The position numbers and the translations under genes are program-made. The notes below the pieces were generated by a model, which saw nothing but the letters and a program-made list of their open reading frames with translations, ran no database searches and was not told the origin of the DNA. This document shows positions 16,717 to 24,444 of a stretch of DNA of 64,000 bases, one piece after another. The DNA comes from Arthrobacter sp. Soil763 (lineage in GTDB: Bacteria > Actinomycetota > Actinomycetes > Actinomycetales > Micrococcaceae), in assembly GCF_001428365.1 (NCBI RefSeq), contig NZ_LMSH01000001.1:67685-131684 (forward strand). Reading direction: 5' to 3'. Each line of letters opens with the position of its first letter. Position 1 is the first letter of the stretch.

Positions 16717-17571
16717 CTAGATCGAGTACTCCGGGGCGGCCCAGACGACGACTTCCGGGTGCTCGTAGAAGCGGTAGCCCTGGCCGCGGACCGTGCGCAC
16801 GGTGTTGGCCAGGCGGCCCAGCTTGGAGCGCAGGCGGCGGATGTGCACGTCGATGGTGCGCTCGTTGGGGACCTCCTCGGCGTTCTTCCACAGGCCTTCG
16901 AGCAGCTCGTCGCGGCCCACGGTACGGGTGCCGTTTTCCACGAGGTAATTGAGAAGCTCGAATTCCTTGAAGGTCAGGTTCAGCGATTCGCCGTCGAGCG
17001 CCACCTCGCGGCGGGCCAGGTCGATCAGCACGCCGGACGGGCGCGGATCCTGCGGCTGCTGCAGCCGGGCGTTTTCGGCGCGCTGCCGGGCACCGGCGGT
17101 GGGGTCGCCGAACGTGGAGCGGACGACGTCGAGCGCCGAACCGGAGGCGGAGGCCGGCGCAACGGCCACCGCGGCGTAGCTCTCCGCGCCGGGCACGAGG
17201 GACTGGGCGTAGGCGCGGATTTCCTGGGCGAGCTTGGCAATGGAGGTTCCGGCGGCGGCCGCGGTCTCCTCGTCAATGCCCATGTAGAGCACGAAGCCCC
17301 GGGCAACGTTGTCGTTGGGGACCGGACGGACGGGGCCGGCATTCCCGGGGGCAATCACCGGGGTGGGCGCCGTGGTCGGGGCCGTCTCGGCCGGGACGGC
17401 GCGAAGCTGGCCGTACGAGCTGGGGTTGTACCCCTGGGCGGCGTAGCCGGGAGCGGGGAATCCGGCGGGGCCGAAGCTGGGCCGGCCGCCGAAGCCCTGG
17501 CGGACACCGGCCTGGCCGGCCTTGTTAGCGTTTCGGACGGAGATGTGGACGTATCCGGATGCAACTGACAT
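16717..17571 (-). CDS. Orphan OmpR-type winged-helix regulator without receiver domain
   Basis: A 284-residue protein. Residues about 1-75 are Gly/Pro/Gln/Tyr-rich and probably disordered; about 80-165 form an unknown alpha/beta segment (NVARGFVLYMGIDEETAAAAG, AYAQSLVPGAESYAAVAV). The C-terminal 110 residues are an OmpR/PhoB winged helix (LTFKEFELLNYLVENGTR, RTIDVHIRRLRSKLG, TVRGQGYRF). There is no phosphoacceptor Asp domain, so control must be by something other than classical phosphorylation. It is divergent from the two-component system at 18240, separated by 668 bp. Its targets are unknown. Confidence 0.82.
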   Translation of the reverse strand: MSVASGYVHISVRNANKAGQAGVRQGFGGRPSFGPAGFPAPGYAAQGYNPSSYGQLRAVPAETAPTTAPTPVIAPGNAGPVRPVPNDNVARGFVLYMGIDEETAAAAGTSIAKLAQEIRAYAQSLVPGAESYAAVAVAPASASGSALDVVRSTFGDPTAGARQRAENARLQQPQDPRPSGVLIDLARREVALDGESLNLTFKEFELLNYLVENGTRTVGRDELLEGLWKNAEEVPNERTIDVHIRRLRSKLGRLANTVRTVRGQGYRFYEHPEVVVWAAPEYSI

Positions 17572-18239
17572 GGATTGCTTACCTCAATGTGAATGGCCGT
17601 CATCGCGGCTCGAATGCTGTATCCCCGCAATGAGAACTGGGGAGGGGCGCCCGACGCTGGGCTGGGGGCGAATGCCTAGGAAACGTTCTGGGGTGTAGAA
17701 GTTAGGCGTGCATTCGACAACAGGGCATCTCAGTACCAGCGGGTGCGCTGATCCAGGAAGCTGCGGCTGCAGGTGCTGTTGAGTTCTTGTTCACACTGGA
17801 AGTCTGCAACGTAACAATAAGAACTAGCAAGTAACAATGGACGTCGAAGTCCGCATCGTGAGACGAAATCGCCGTTTGTAGCAGAGATCACAATTCTGCA
17901 CCGCCGACCTCAAGCCGGATAAACCTGCGTGACGCAACTTCTTTTCCGCGCTTACCCGAAGATTGTTCGAAATGGCGCCCCGTATGCGGCTTTACGTTTT
18001 CCGTAAGGAGAAATTACGAAATCGCATCTTTGGCCCGGGGTGCGGGGTGGCCGTCCACGCATTGGGCAGCCCGTCGAACCCACCCCGGCGGCCGCCGTTG
18101 CCAACCATCAGACGCACCGGCGGCCCGAGCGGCGGCCCGGCCACTCCACGGCGGACGCCCAGCTCGATACTCTGGAATTCACAGGTGCCGCACAGGATCC
18201 CCAAAGCCGCACCTCAACGGCAGATCGGAGAGTCGTCCC
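17572..18239. other. 668-bp intergenic region between two divergent OmpR-type regulators
   Basis: No convincing gene. The part 17640-18020 is clearly richer in A+T than its surroundings. It contains the direct repeats GTAACAAT at 17811-17818 and 17831-17838, 20 bp apart and both preceded by GCAA, plus GTTGA/GTTCA 11 bp apart at 17779-17794. OmpR-family proteins bind direct repeats with such spacing, so this is the likely control region for both regulators. A GGAGAG at about 9 bases supports the start at 18240. Confidence 0.55.
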
Positions 18240-18980
18240 ATGGCCACATCGCACTCCCTGACCAACCACCTCCCCCAGCTGACGCACCCGGACGGCTCCC
18301 CCATCCGGGCCCTGGTGGTGGACGACGAGCCCAGCCTCTCGGAGCTGATGAGCATGGGGCTGCGCATGGCGGGCTGGTCCGTGGCCGTGGCGGCGGACGG
18401 CCCCGAGGCGGTCAAGCTGGCCAAGGAATTCCGTCCCGACGTGCTGGTCCTGGACGTGATGCTCCCCGGGTTCGACGGCGTCGAGCTGCTCAGCCGGATC
18501 CGTGCCTTCGCACCCGAGGTGCCGGCGCTGTTCCTCACGGCCAAGGACGCCGTCCAGGACCGGATCACCGGGCTGGCGGCCGGGGGTGATGACTATGTCA
18601 CCAAGCCCTTCAGCATGGAAGAAGTCCTCCTGCGGCTCCACCGCCTGGTCCAGCGCTCCGGGGTGGCCGCCATGGACACCGCCGAGCTCGTCGTCGGGGA
18701 CCTCGTGCTGAACGTGGACACCCGCGACGTGACGCGGGCCGGCGAGGACGTCCACCTGACCGCCACCCAGTTCGAACTGCTGCGTTACCTGATGGAGAAC
18801 CCGAAACGGGTTATCAGCAAGGCCCAGATCCTGGACCGGGTCTGGGACTACGACTTCGGCGGCCAGGCCAACATCGTGGAACTGTACATCTCCTATCTGC
18901 GGAAGAAGATCGACGCCAACCACGCGCCGATGATCCACACGGTGCGCGGCGCCGGCTACGTCCTGAAACCGGCGGACTGA
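18240..18980 (+). CDS. OmpR-family response regulator
   Basis: A 246-residue regulator. The receiver domain spans about 22-135, with acidic pocket VVDDEP, phosphoacceptor Asp in VLVLDVMLPGFDG (near 74) and conserved Lys in DDYVTKPF. The C-terminal winged helix spans about 150-245 (LTATQFELLRYLMENPK, NIVELYISYLRKKID, TVRGAGYVL). The kinase gene starts 3 bp after its stop, so the two form one operon and a cognate pair. The stimulus is unknown; similarity in layout to TcrX/TcrY and PrrA/PrrB types is noted but not decisive. Confidence 0.93.
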   Translation: MATSHSLTNHLPQLTHPDGSPIRALVVDDEPSLSELMSMGLRMAGWSVAVAADGPEAVKLAKEFRPDVLVLDVMLPGFDGVELLSRIRAFAPEVPALFLTAKDAVQDRITGLAAGGDDYVTKPFSMEEVLLRLHRLVQRSGVAAMDTAELVVGDLVLNVDTRDVTRAGEDVHLTATQFELLRYLMENPKRVISKAQILDRVWDYDFGGQANIVELYISYLRKKIDANHAPMIHTVRGAGYVLKPAD

Positions 18981-18983
18981 CCG

Positions 18984-20561
18984 GTGCCTTCGTTCTCCGG
19001 CGCTGCGGCCGCTCACGGGCCCGACTGGCGCAGCCCGTCCACGTGGCATCTGCGCACCCGGCTGGTCCTGGTGGCCATGGGACTGCTCGTGGCCATCTGC
19101 GGCGCGGTGGGCGTCTTCAGCTACATCTCCATGGATTCATTCCTCACCCGGCAACTCGACGAACAGCTCGGAGCCGCCGCGCACCGCTCCAGCGAGTTCG
19201 GCCGCTCCGAGCCCAACGACCCCCGCGGGCGGCCGGACCCGCTTGAGGCACGGGGCCAGGGCGTCGGCACGCTGAATGCCCGGTTGCAGGACGGCGCCGT
19301 GATGAGCGCCGGCTTCCTGGCCGGCGACGCCACGCGCAGGAGCCTCTCGGCCGACGACAACGCGGTCCTGCTGGCACTGACCCCGAACGCGGAGCCGGTG
19401 GACCGGACCCTCTCGGCAGGCGCCTACCGGCTCATCGCCGCGACCGCCCCGTACGGCGACGTCATTGTCACCGGGCTGCCCCTGGACGAGAAGCAAAGCA
19501 CCCTGGCCTCCCTGGTGGGCACGCTCGGAGCCGTGTCCGCCGGAGGCCTGATCCTGATCGGGCTCGTCGGCACGGCCCTCATCCGCCGGACCATGCAGCC
19601 GCTCGAGCAGCTCTCCGAGGTCGCCACCAAGGTCTCACGGCTGCCGCTGGACGCCGGCGAGGTGGCGCTGGGCGTGCGGGTCCCGCCGTCGGCCGCCCAT
19701 CGGGGCACGGAAGTGGGCAGCGTCGGCTACGCTCTGAACCAGATGCTGGAGAACGTCTCCAACGCCCTGCAGGCCCGGCAGGAGAGCGAGATGAAGGTGC
19801 GGCAGTTCGTCGCGGACGCCTCCCACGAACTCCGGACCCCCTTGACCGCGATCCGCGGCTACACCGAGCTGCTGCGGATGACGGAGCATTTCACCCCCGA
19901 CGGCGAGAAGTCCCTGGCCCGTGTGCAGAGCCAGTCGGAGCGGATGACCGCGCTGGTGGAGGATCTGTTGCTGCTCGCGCGGCTGGACGAGGGACAGCCG
20001 CCCAAGTTCGGCGACGTCGATCTCACCCAGCTGGCGGTCGAGACGGTCAGCGACGAGAAGGTCATGGCCCCGGACCGGATCTGGCAGCTGGAACTTCCCG
20101 AGGAGCCCGTGCTGGTGCGGGGCGACGCCACCCAGCTGCACCAGGTGTTCGCCAACCTGCTGTCCAACGCCCGCAAGCACACCGGGCCGGGAACGACCGT
20201 GGTCACGGGCGTGACGCGCGCAACCGACGGCAGTGCCGTGGTCACCGTGACGGACAACGGCGGAGGCATCGCCCCGGAGTTCGTCGGCCGGGTCTTCGCG
20301 CGCTTCGCCCGTGCCGACGCCGCCCGCACGAACCCGGCGGCCGGGTCCGCGGGCCGGTCTGCCGGACACTCGAACGGGACGACGGCGGGGACGACGGCGG
20401 TGGCGGCACCGGCGTCCGAAGGCACCAGCGGGTTGGGTCTGTCGATCGTGCACTCGATCGTCGAGGCACACGGCGGAACGGTTGAGGTGACCTCCCGGCC
20501 GGGCCGGACCCAGTTCGCCGTCAGGCTGCCGGCCGCCCCGGCAGAAACCGCCGCTTCCTGA
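18984..20561 (+). CDS. Membrane sensor histidine kinase
   Basis: A 525-residue kinase. Membrane helix 1 is LVLVAMGLLVAICGAVGVFS (near 29-48) and helix 2 is GTLGAVSAGGLILIGLVGTA (near 177-196); about 125 residues between them face outside as sensor. HAMP follows (RRTMQPLEQLSEVATKVS), then HisKA with FVADASHELRTPLTAIRGY (His near 281) and the ATPase domain (N-box NLLSNARKHTG, DNGGGIAPEF, GLGLSIVHSIVEAHGG). An Ala/Gly/Thr-rich insert of about 40 residues separates the G1 and G2 boxes. It has a GTG start and is coupled to the upstream response regulator. Confidence 0.93.
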   Translation: MPSFSGAAAAHGPDWRSPSTWHLRTRLVLVAMGLLVAICGAVGVFSYISMDSFLTRQLDEQLGAAAHRSSEFGRSEPNDPRGRPDPLEARGQGVGTLNARLQDGAVMSAGFLAGDATRRSLSADDNAVLLALTPNAEPVDRTLSAGAYRLIAATAPYGDVIVTGLPLDEKQSTLASLVGTLGAVSAGGLILIGLVGTALIRRTMQPLEQLSEVATKVSRLPLDAGEVALGVRVPPSAAHRGTEVGSVGYALNQMLENVSNALQARQESEMKVRQFVADASHELRTPLTAIRGYTELLRMTEHFTPDGEKSLARVQSQSERMTALVEDLLLLARLDEGQPPKFGDVDLTQLAVETVSDEKVMAPDRIWQLELPEEPVLVRGDATQLHQVFANLLSNARKHTGPGTTVVTGVTRATDGSAVVTVTDNGGGIAPEFVGRVFARFARADAARTNPAAGSAGRSAGHSNGTTAGTTAVAAPASEGTSGLGLSIVHSIVEAHGGTVEVTSRPGRTQFAVRLPAAPAETAAS

Positions 20562-20779
20562 CCGGCCGCCCCGGATCCTCGCCGTCTCGACGGTTCTCTG
20601 CGTCCTCGATGCTGCGCACCGGCTAGCGGGAGGGGAACCGCCAAAACAGGTCCACTATTAACGGCTAAAAAGGCAAGCCGCCACACCACCCCGCATCACA
20701 CCCGTTACCTAAATGTGACTTTGGGGGCGGAGTTCGGTACGGTTTTATGGTGCGGTCATCGATCTGGCCGCGTATCCGG

Positions 20780-20950
20780 GTTGACGCCAAGCTCTGCCGC
20801 TCCCGGATTCTCATGGACCAGGCAGAGGCGGGGGACCCAGTGTTCCCGGGCATTCTGCAGCCATGCACCCTTGGGGTTAAGCCGACACGTTGAGATTCCG
20901 TGCGGCCGGGTCACGCATCCGAACCCGACAGCTCACTCCGTAGGCGTTGA
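20780..20950 (+). ncRNA. Cyclic di-AMP riboswitch (ydaO-yuaA class)
   Basis: The leader of the transglycosylase gene contains the conserved blocks of this class: GACGCCAAGCTCTGCCGC, GGCAGAGGCGGGGGACCCAG, CTTGGGGTTAAGCCG and ATCCGAACCCGACAGCTCAC, closing with a P1 strand GGCGT (20943-20947) that pairs with ACGCC (20784-20788). GCTCTGCC and GGCAGAG pair. In actinobacteria this riboswitch is known to precede rpf and other wall-hydrolase genes, where c-di-AMP lowers expression. The ribosome site GAGAGG follows at 20949-20954, right at the P1 stem. The preceding 220 bp (20562-20779) hold only the presumed promoter. Confidence 0.95.
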
Positions 20951-20959
20951 GAGGCATAA

Positions 20960-21706
20960 ATGACTGATTTCAAGGTACCCGCGCGCCCGGAGGGCGCTAA
21001 ACGCACGTCCGACACCGACCACGCGCGCCACCGCGCCGCCCCGGCCAAGCGCGCTTCAGCGCTGTCAAGGCTTCGTGCAGGCTCGGCCGGAAAGCGCGCA
21101 GCCGTCGCCGCCACCGCCTTCGCCGTCCTGCTGGGCGCCGGCGCGGCAGGCCAGGCCTCCGGCCAGAGCGCCCGCGCCGACGAAACGGCCAAGGACACCG
21201 CCGCTTCCCTGCAGACCTTGAACTTCGAGCGGGTCGGCAGCAACACCCCCGCCTCCCCCGCCGCAGCGAGCGTCGAGGCCAAGGCCAGCAAGGCGGCCAA
21301 GGCGCCGGCTGCCCCCGCCGCCAAGGCTCCGGCCCCGAAGAAGGCCCCCGCAGTACCCAAGCCGGCAGCGGCGAAGCCCGCCAAGCCGGTCGCCGTCGAC
21401 GACCCGGCCGGGGCGCAGGCCTATGCGGCCTCCCAGTTGCCGGCCCACGGCTGGACGGCGAGCGAGATGCAGTGCCTGATGAAGCTGTGGACCAAGGAAT
21501 CGGACTGGAAGACCACCGCGACCAACCCCAGCAGCGGCGCGTACGGCGTGGTGCAGTCCCTGCCGGCGGAGAAGATGGCCAGCGCCGGCGCGGACTACCG
21601 GACCAACTACCGGACCCAGATCAACTGGGGCCTGCAGTACGTCGAGGACCGCTACGGCTCGCCGTGCAACGCCCTGAACTTCCACTACGCGAACAACTGG
21701 TACTAA
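20960..21706 (+). CDS. Secreted lytic-transglycosylase-like protein
   Basis: A 248-residue exported protein. A 36-residue basic N-terminal extension precedes a hydrophobic signal (RAAVAATAFAVLLGAGAAG) with a likely Ala-x-Ala cleavage near SARADE. A Lys/Ala/Pro-rich linker (about 95-145) comes next, then a C-terminal domain of 100 residues with the catalytic-Glu region MKLWTKESDW, NPSSGAYGVVQSLPAEKM and NWGLQYVEDRYGSPCNAL, as in SLT-type lysozyme-fold domains of actinobacteria. It probably cleaves peptidoglycan. The riboswitch directly upstream ties it to c-di-AMP and cell-wall or osmotic homeostasis. Confidence 0.88.
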   Translation: MTDFKVPARPEGAKRTSDTDHARHRAAPAKRASALSRLRAGSAGKRAAVAATAFAVLLGAGAAGQASGQSARADETAKDTAASLQTLNFERVGSNTPASPAAASVEAKASKAAKAPAAPAAKAPAPKKAPAVPKPAAAKPAKPVAVDDPAGAQAYAASQLPAHGWTASEMQCLMKLWTKESDWKTTATNPSSGAYGVVQSLPAEKMASAGADYRTNYRTQINWGLQYVEDRYGSPCNALNFHYANNWY

Positions 21707-21735
21707 ACCCCGCGGGACCTGCGCGTATGGCGCCC

Positions 21736-21778
21736 GCATAACGAGGCCCGGATCCACTGGAGCCGGGCCTCGTTATGC
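21736..21778 (+). terminator. Hairpin terminator of the transglycosylase gene
   Basis: GCATAACGAGGCCCGG (21736-21751) pairs perfectly with CCGGGCCTCGTTATGC (21763-21778) across an 11-base loop, 30 bp after the stop. The convergent VOC gene ends at 21821, so it may serve both. Confidence 0.85.
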
Positions 21779-21820
21779 GTCGTGCCACGCCTGGCCGACG
21801 GCGGGGCGGCGCCGGGCAGG

Positions 21821-22198
21821 CTACCCGTTCGGACGGCCGGGGATGTACTGCACGGCCCATTTGTTGCCGTCCGGATCGGCAAAGTAAATGAACTGACCCC
21901 AGTCCTGGACGTCGATTTCGCTGACGTCCACGCCGCCGCCCTTGAGTTGCCGGTGCGCGGCCTGGATGTCGCTAACCACCAGCTGGAGGCTGGGCGCGGT
22001 GCCGGGGGGAGCGTCGGTAAGCCCCTCGCCGATCGCAATCGAACAGGCCGAGCCCGGCGGTGTCAGCTGGACAAACCGGATGCCCTCGGAGGGGCGTTCG
22101 TCGTAGTCGGCGTTGAAGCCCACCTTGTTCACGTAGAAGTCCTTGGCCCGGTCCACATCTGACACGGGCACGAACACGAGTTCAAGTTTCCAGTCCAT
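21821..22198 (-). CDS. VOC-family (glyoxalase/bleomycin-resistance fold) protein
   Basis: A 125-residue protein with two beta-alpha-beta-beta-beta modules: LELVFVPVSDVDRAKDFYV at the start and FIYFADPDGNKWAVQYI near the end, with metal-type Glu/His positions incomplete. Members include glyoxalases, dioxygenases and antibiotic-binding proteins; the substrate cannot be assigned. The ATG at 22198 sits six bases after TAGCCT, so a leaderless mRNA is likely; an in-frame GTG at 22204 is less likely. Confidence 0.88.
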   Translation of the reverse strand: MDWKLELVFVPVSDVDRAKDFYVNKVGFNADYDERPSEGIRFVQLTPPGSACSIAIGEGLTDAPPGTAPSLQLVVSDIQAAHRQLKGGGVDVSEIDVQDWGQFIYFADPDGNKWAVQYIPGRPNG

Positions 22199-22204
22199 GG
22201 CCAC

Positions 22205-22210
22205 AGGCTA
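22205..22210 (-). promoter_or_regulatory. -10 box TAGCCT of the VOC gene
   Basis: On the minus strand TAGCCT-N6-ATG (22198). This decides the start codon in favour of the second candidate. Confidence 0.6.
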
Positions 22211-22291
22211 GTCCCGGACGGGTTCCGCCGGAACCCTTGGATACCGGGCTGGATGCCGGGATGGACCTAGCCGACGGGCGGTAGGCAGCAA

Positions 22292-22322
22292 AAAGGCCCC
22301 GGACCGCTGGTCCGGGGCCTTT
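22292..22322 (-). terminator. Terminator of upp
   Basis: AAAGGCCCCGGACC pairs perfectly with GGTCCGGGGCCTTT around a GCT loop, 9 bp after the upp stop; the A-run gives a T-tract in the minus direction. Confidence 0.92.
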
Positions 22323-22330
22323 CGCCGTGT

Positions 22331-22966
22331 CTAGACCGCGATGCCGTAGAGCCGGTCGCCGGCGTCGCCCAGGCCGGGAACGATGTAGGACTTTTCGTTG
22401 AGCTTCTCGTCGATGGAGGCCAGGACGATCGTGACGTTAGCCTCCGAGAGTTCCTCCTCCAGCTTCGCCAGCCCTTCGGGGGCGGCCAGCAGGCAGATGC
22501 AGGTGACGTCGGAAGCGCCGCGCTTGAACAGGAACTTGATCGCTTCACGCAGCGTGCCGCCGGTGGCCAGCATCGGGTCCAGAACGAAGATCTGCCGGTC
22601 CGTCAGGTCCTCCGGGAGGCGCTCCGCGTAGGTGATGATGTCCAGCGTTTCCTCGTCCCGGGCCATGCCCAGGAAGCCGACTTCGGCGGTGGGAACCAGC
22701 TTGGTCATGCCTTCGAGCATGCCGAGGCCGGCGCGGAGGATGGGGACAACCAGCGGGGTGGGCTTGGTGAACGCCGTGCCGATGGTGGTGCTGACCGGCG
22801 TCTCGATGGTGACCGGCTCGGTGCGGACGTCGCGGGTCGCCTCGTAGGCCAGCAGCGTGACCAGTTCTTCGGTGAGCTGCCGGAAGACCGGGGACGGGGT
22901 GTTTTTGTCCCGCAGTACGGTGAGCTTGTGGGCGACCAGCGGGTGGTCAACAACGAGAGTGCGCAT
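22331..22966 (-). CDS. upp: Uracil phosphoribosyltransferase
   Basis: A 211-residue enzyme of standard length that salvages uracil to UMP with PRPP. The PRPP-binding loop is [16 protein letters not shown] (near 127-142), the dimer and uracil-binding C-terminus is [16 protein letters not shown], and the N-terminus [19 protein letters not shown] is typical. The ATG lies six bases after TAGTTT, suggesting its own leaderless transcript, although it is also only 12 bp behind the PAP2 gene. Confidence 0.97.
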   Translation of the reverse strand: MRTLVVDHPLVAHKLTVLRDKNTPSPVFRQLTEELVTLLAYEATRDVRTEPVTIETPVSTTIGTAFTKPTPLVVPILRAGLGMLEGMTKLVPTAEVGFLGMARDEETLDIITYAERLPEDLTDRQIFVLDPMLATGGTLREAIKFLFKRGASDVTCICLLAAPEGLAKLEEELSEANVTIVLASIDEKLNEKSYIVPGLGDAGDRLYGIAV

Positions 22967-22972
22967 GGGTCA

Positions 22973-22978
22973 AAACTA
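22973..22978 (-). promoter_or_regulatory. -10 box TAGTTT of upp
   Basis: TAGTTT-N6-ATG on the minus strand, just after the stop codon of the upstream PAP2 gene; predicts an internal leaderless transcript for upp. Confidence 0.55.
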
Positions 22979-23863
22979 TCATCCGGACGCTGAGGAGCGT
23001 CCCCCGGGACCGGGGGTTCCGGCGTCGGTGCTCCCGCCGTCGTCCGCCGCGGTGGCGGTGCTCCCGCCGTCGTTCTTTCCTTCCACGACGGACGCCGGAG
23101 CCGGGTCGCGCAGGTGCGCCTCATTATCGAAGGTCGGTGCGGGGCCCGTGCGTTCGCGGTGTCGCAGCACGTGGAAGAGCCTGTGGGCCAGGATCACGAT
23201 CCCGACCCAGCCCAGCCCCAGCACCCAGCCGAAGATCACGTCGGTCATCCAGTGGTGGCCCAGGAAGACCCGGCTCATGCCCATGAGGAAGATGAACACC
23301 GCGCCCGCCGTGATGAAACTGACACGGGCGACGGTGCGCCGCACCTGCAGGCAGGCGAGGTAGACCACCAGGCTGATCACCACCGTGGTGTTCAGGGTGT
23401 GGCCGCTGGGGAACGAGGGGGAATCCTCATAGGGGGGCACGGCGTCGGCGTGGTCAGGGCGGGTGCGGCCGATGAGTTTCTTGCCCAGCGAGGTGGCGGT
23501 GATCGAGACGGCGGCCGCGCCGCCGATCAGGATCAGCGGCCGCCAGGTCCGGGACGTCCAGATCAACCAGGCGGTCAGGATGCTGGCCAGGATCGGCATG
23601 CCGATGCCGCCGCCGATGTTGGTGAAGCCGGTGACGAACGCATCCAGGCCAGGGTTGCGTAGCTGCTGCATGAACGACAGCGTCGGCTTGTCGAGGCTGG
23701 CCATGCCGGCGTCATCCACGACGTCGTCGTAGACCTCGGCGCTTGCCAGCGCCAGTGCCACCACGACGATGCCGCCGATCAGCATGGTGATCCACAGGGC
23801 CGCGTACGGGACGACCCACTTGCCCCAGCGCCGCATCAGCCAGCTTTCAGTCCTGGTGCTCAA
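22979..23863 (-). CDS. PAP2-family membrane phosphatase
   Basis: A 294-residue protein with six membrane helices and the three PAP2 motifs: KKLIGRTRP, PSGH in SFPSGHTLNTT, and SRVFLGHHWMTD. The catalytic residues are complete. Members dephosphorylate lipid phosphates such as phosphatidate or undecaprenyl diphosphate. A hydrophilic tail of about 50 residues rich in Gly/Ser/Thr follows. The TTG at 23863 is chosen because GGGAGAGG precedes it; a GTG at 23902 is the alternative. The upp gene follows after 12 bp. Confidence 0.9.
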   Translation of the reverse strand: MSTRTESWLMRRWGKWVVPYAALWITMLIGGIVVVALALASAEVYDDVVDDAGMASLDKPTLSFMQQLRNPGLDAFVTGFTNIGGGIGMPILASILTAWLIWTSRTWRPLILIGGAAAVSITATSLGKKLIGRTRPDHADAVPPYEDSPSFPSGHTLNTTVVISLVVYLACLQVRRTVARVSFITAGAVFIFLMGMSRVFLGHHWMTDVIFGWVLGLGWVGIVILAHRLFHVLRHRERTGPAPTFDNEAHLRDPAPASVVEGKNDGGSTATAADDGGSTDAGTPGPGGRSSASG

Positions 23864-23922
23864 TGCCCTCTCCCGACTTCCCGGTGCACCGCTTGGGTGC
23901 ACAGCTTGCTTAGGATCGAAAC

Positions 23923-23928
23923 TATCAT
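23923..23928 (+). promoter_or_regulatory. -10 box TATCAT of tadA
   Basis: TATCAT-N6-ATG (23935): predicted leaderless transcript, divergent from the PAP2 gene. Confidence 0.65.
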
Positions 23929-23934
23929 TGAGCC

Positions 23935-24444
23935 ATGACTTCCCCCGAGCCCCGCCATGCGGAATGGATGGGCCTGGCCCTCGCCGAGGCGCACCGGGCG
24001 CTGGCCACCGAGGACGTGCCGATCGGCGCCGTCGTAGTCGGGCCGGACGGGTCCGTGTTGGGCTCCGGGCGGAACGAACGCGAGGCCCTCGGCGATCCGA
24101 CGGCCCACGCCGAGATGGTGGCGATCCGGGAGGCCGCTGCCCGGCTCCGCGAGCGCCGCGCGTCGGCGGGGCTGCACGACGACGGGTGGCGGCTGGCGGA
24201 CTGCACCCTGGTGGTGACGCTGGAACCGTGCGCGATGTGCGCCGGCGCGGTGGTGCTGGCCCGGATTCCGAGGGTGGTGTTCGGGGCGTGGGATGAAAAG
24301 GCGGGCGCCGCCGGCTCGGTCTTCGATATTCTCCGCGAGCGCCGGCTCAACCACTGGGTGGAGGTCTACGCCGGGGTGCGCGAGCAGGAGTGCGGGGCAC
24401 TGCTGCGGGAGTTCTTCGCAGGCCACCGCGCAACCGAAGCCTAG
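23935..24444 (+). CDS. tadA: tRNA adenosine(34) deaminase TadA
   Basis: A 169-residue zinc deaminase. The catalytic motif is HAEMVAIREA (His and Glu near 60-62), the zinc cysteines are in LEPCAMCAGAVV (near 100), and the C-terminal GAAGSVFDILRERRLNHWVEV is diagnostic of TadA rather than cytidine or guanine deaminases. It converts A34 to inosine in tRNA-Arg(ACG), which is encoded at 8139-8212. It is slightly longer than the usual 150-160 residues because of an insert (ERRASAGLHDDGWRLA). It ends with a 4-bp tail-to-tail overlap with the next gene. Confidence 0.93.
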   Translation: MTSPEPRHAEWMGLALAEAHRALATEDVPIGAVVVGPDGSVLGSGRNEREALGDPTAHAEMVAIREAAARLRERRASAGLHDDGWRLADCTLVVTLEPCAMCAGAVVLARIPRVVFGAWDEKAGAAGSVFDILRERRLNHWVEVYAGVREQECGALLREFFAGHRATEA

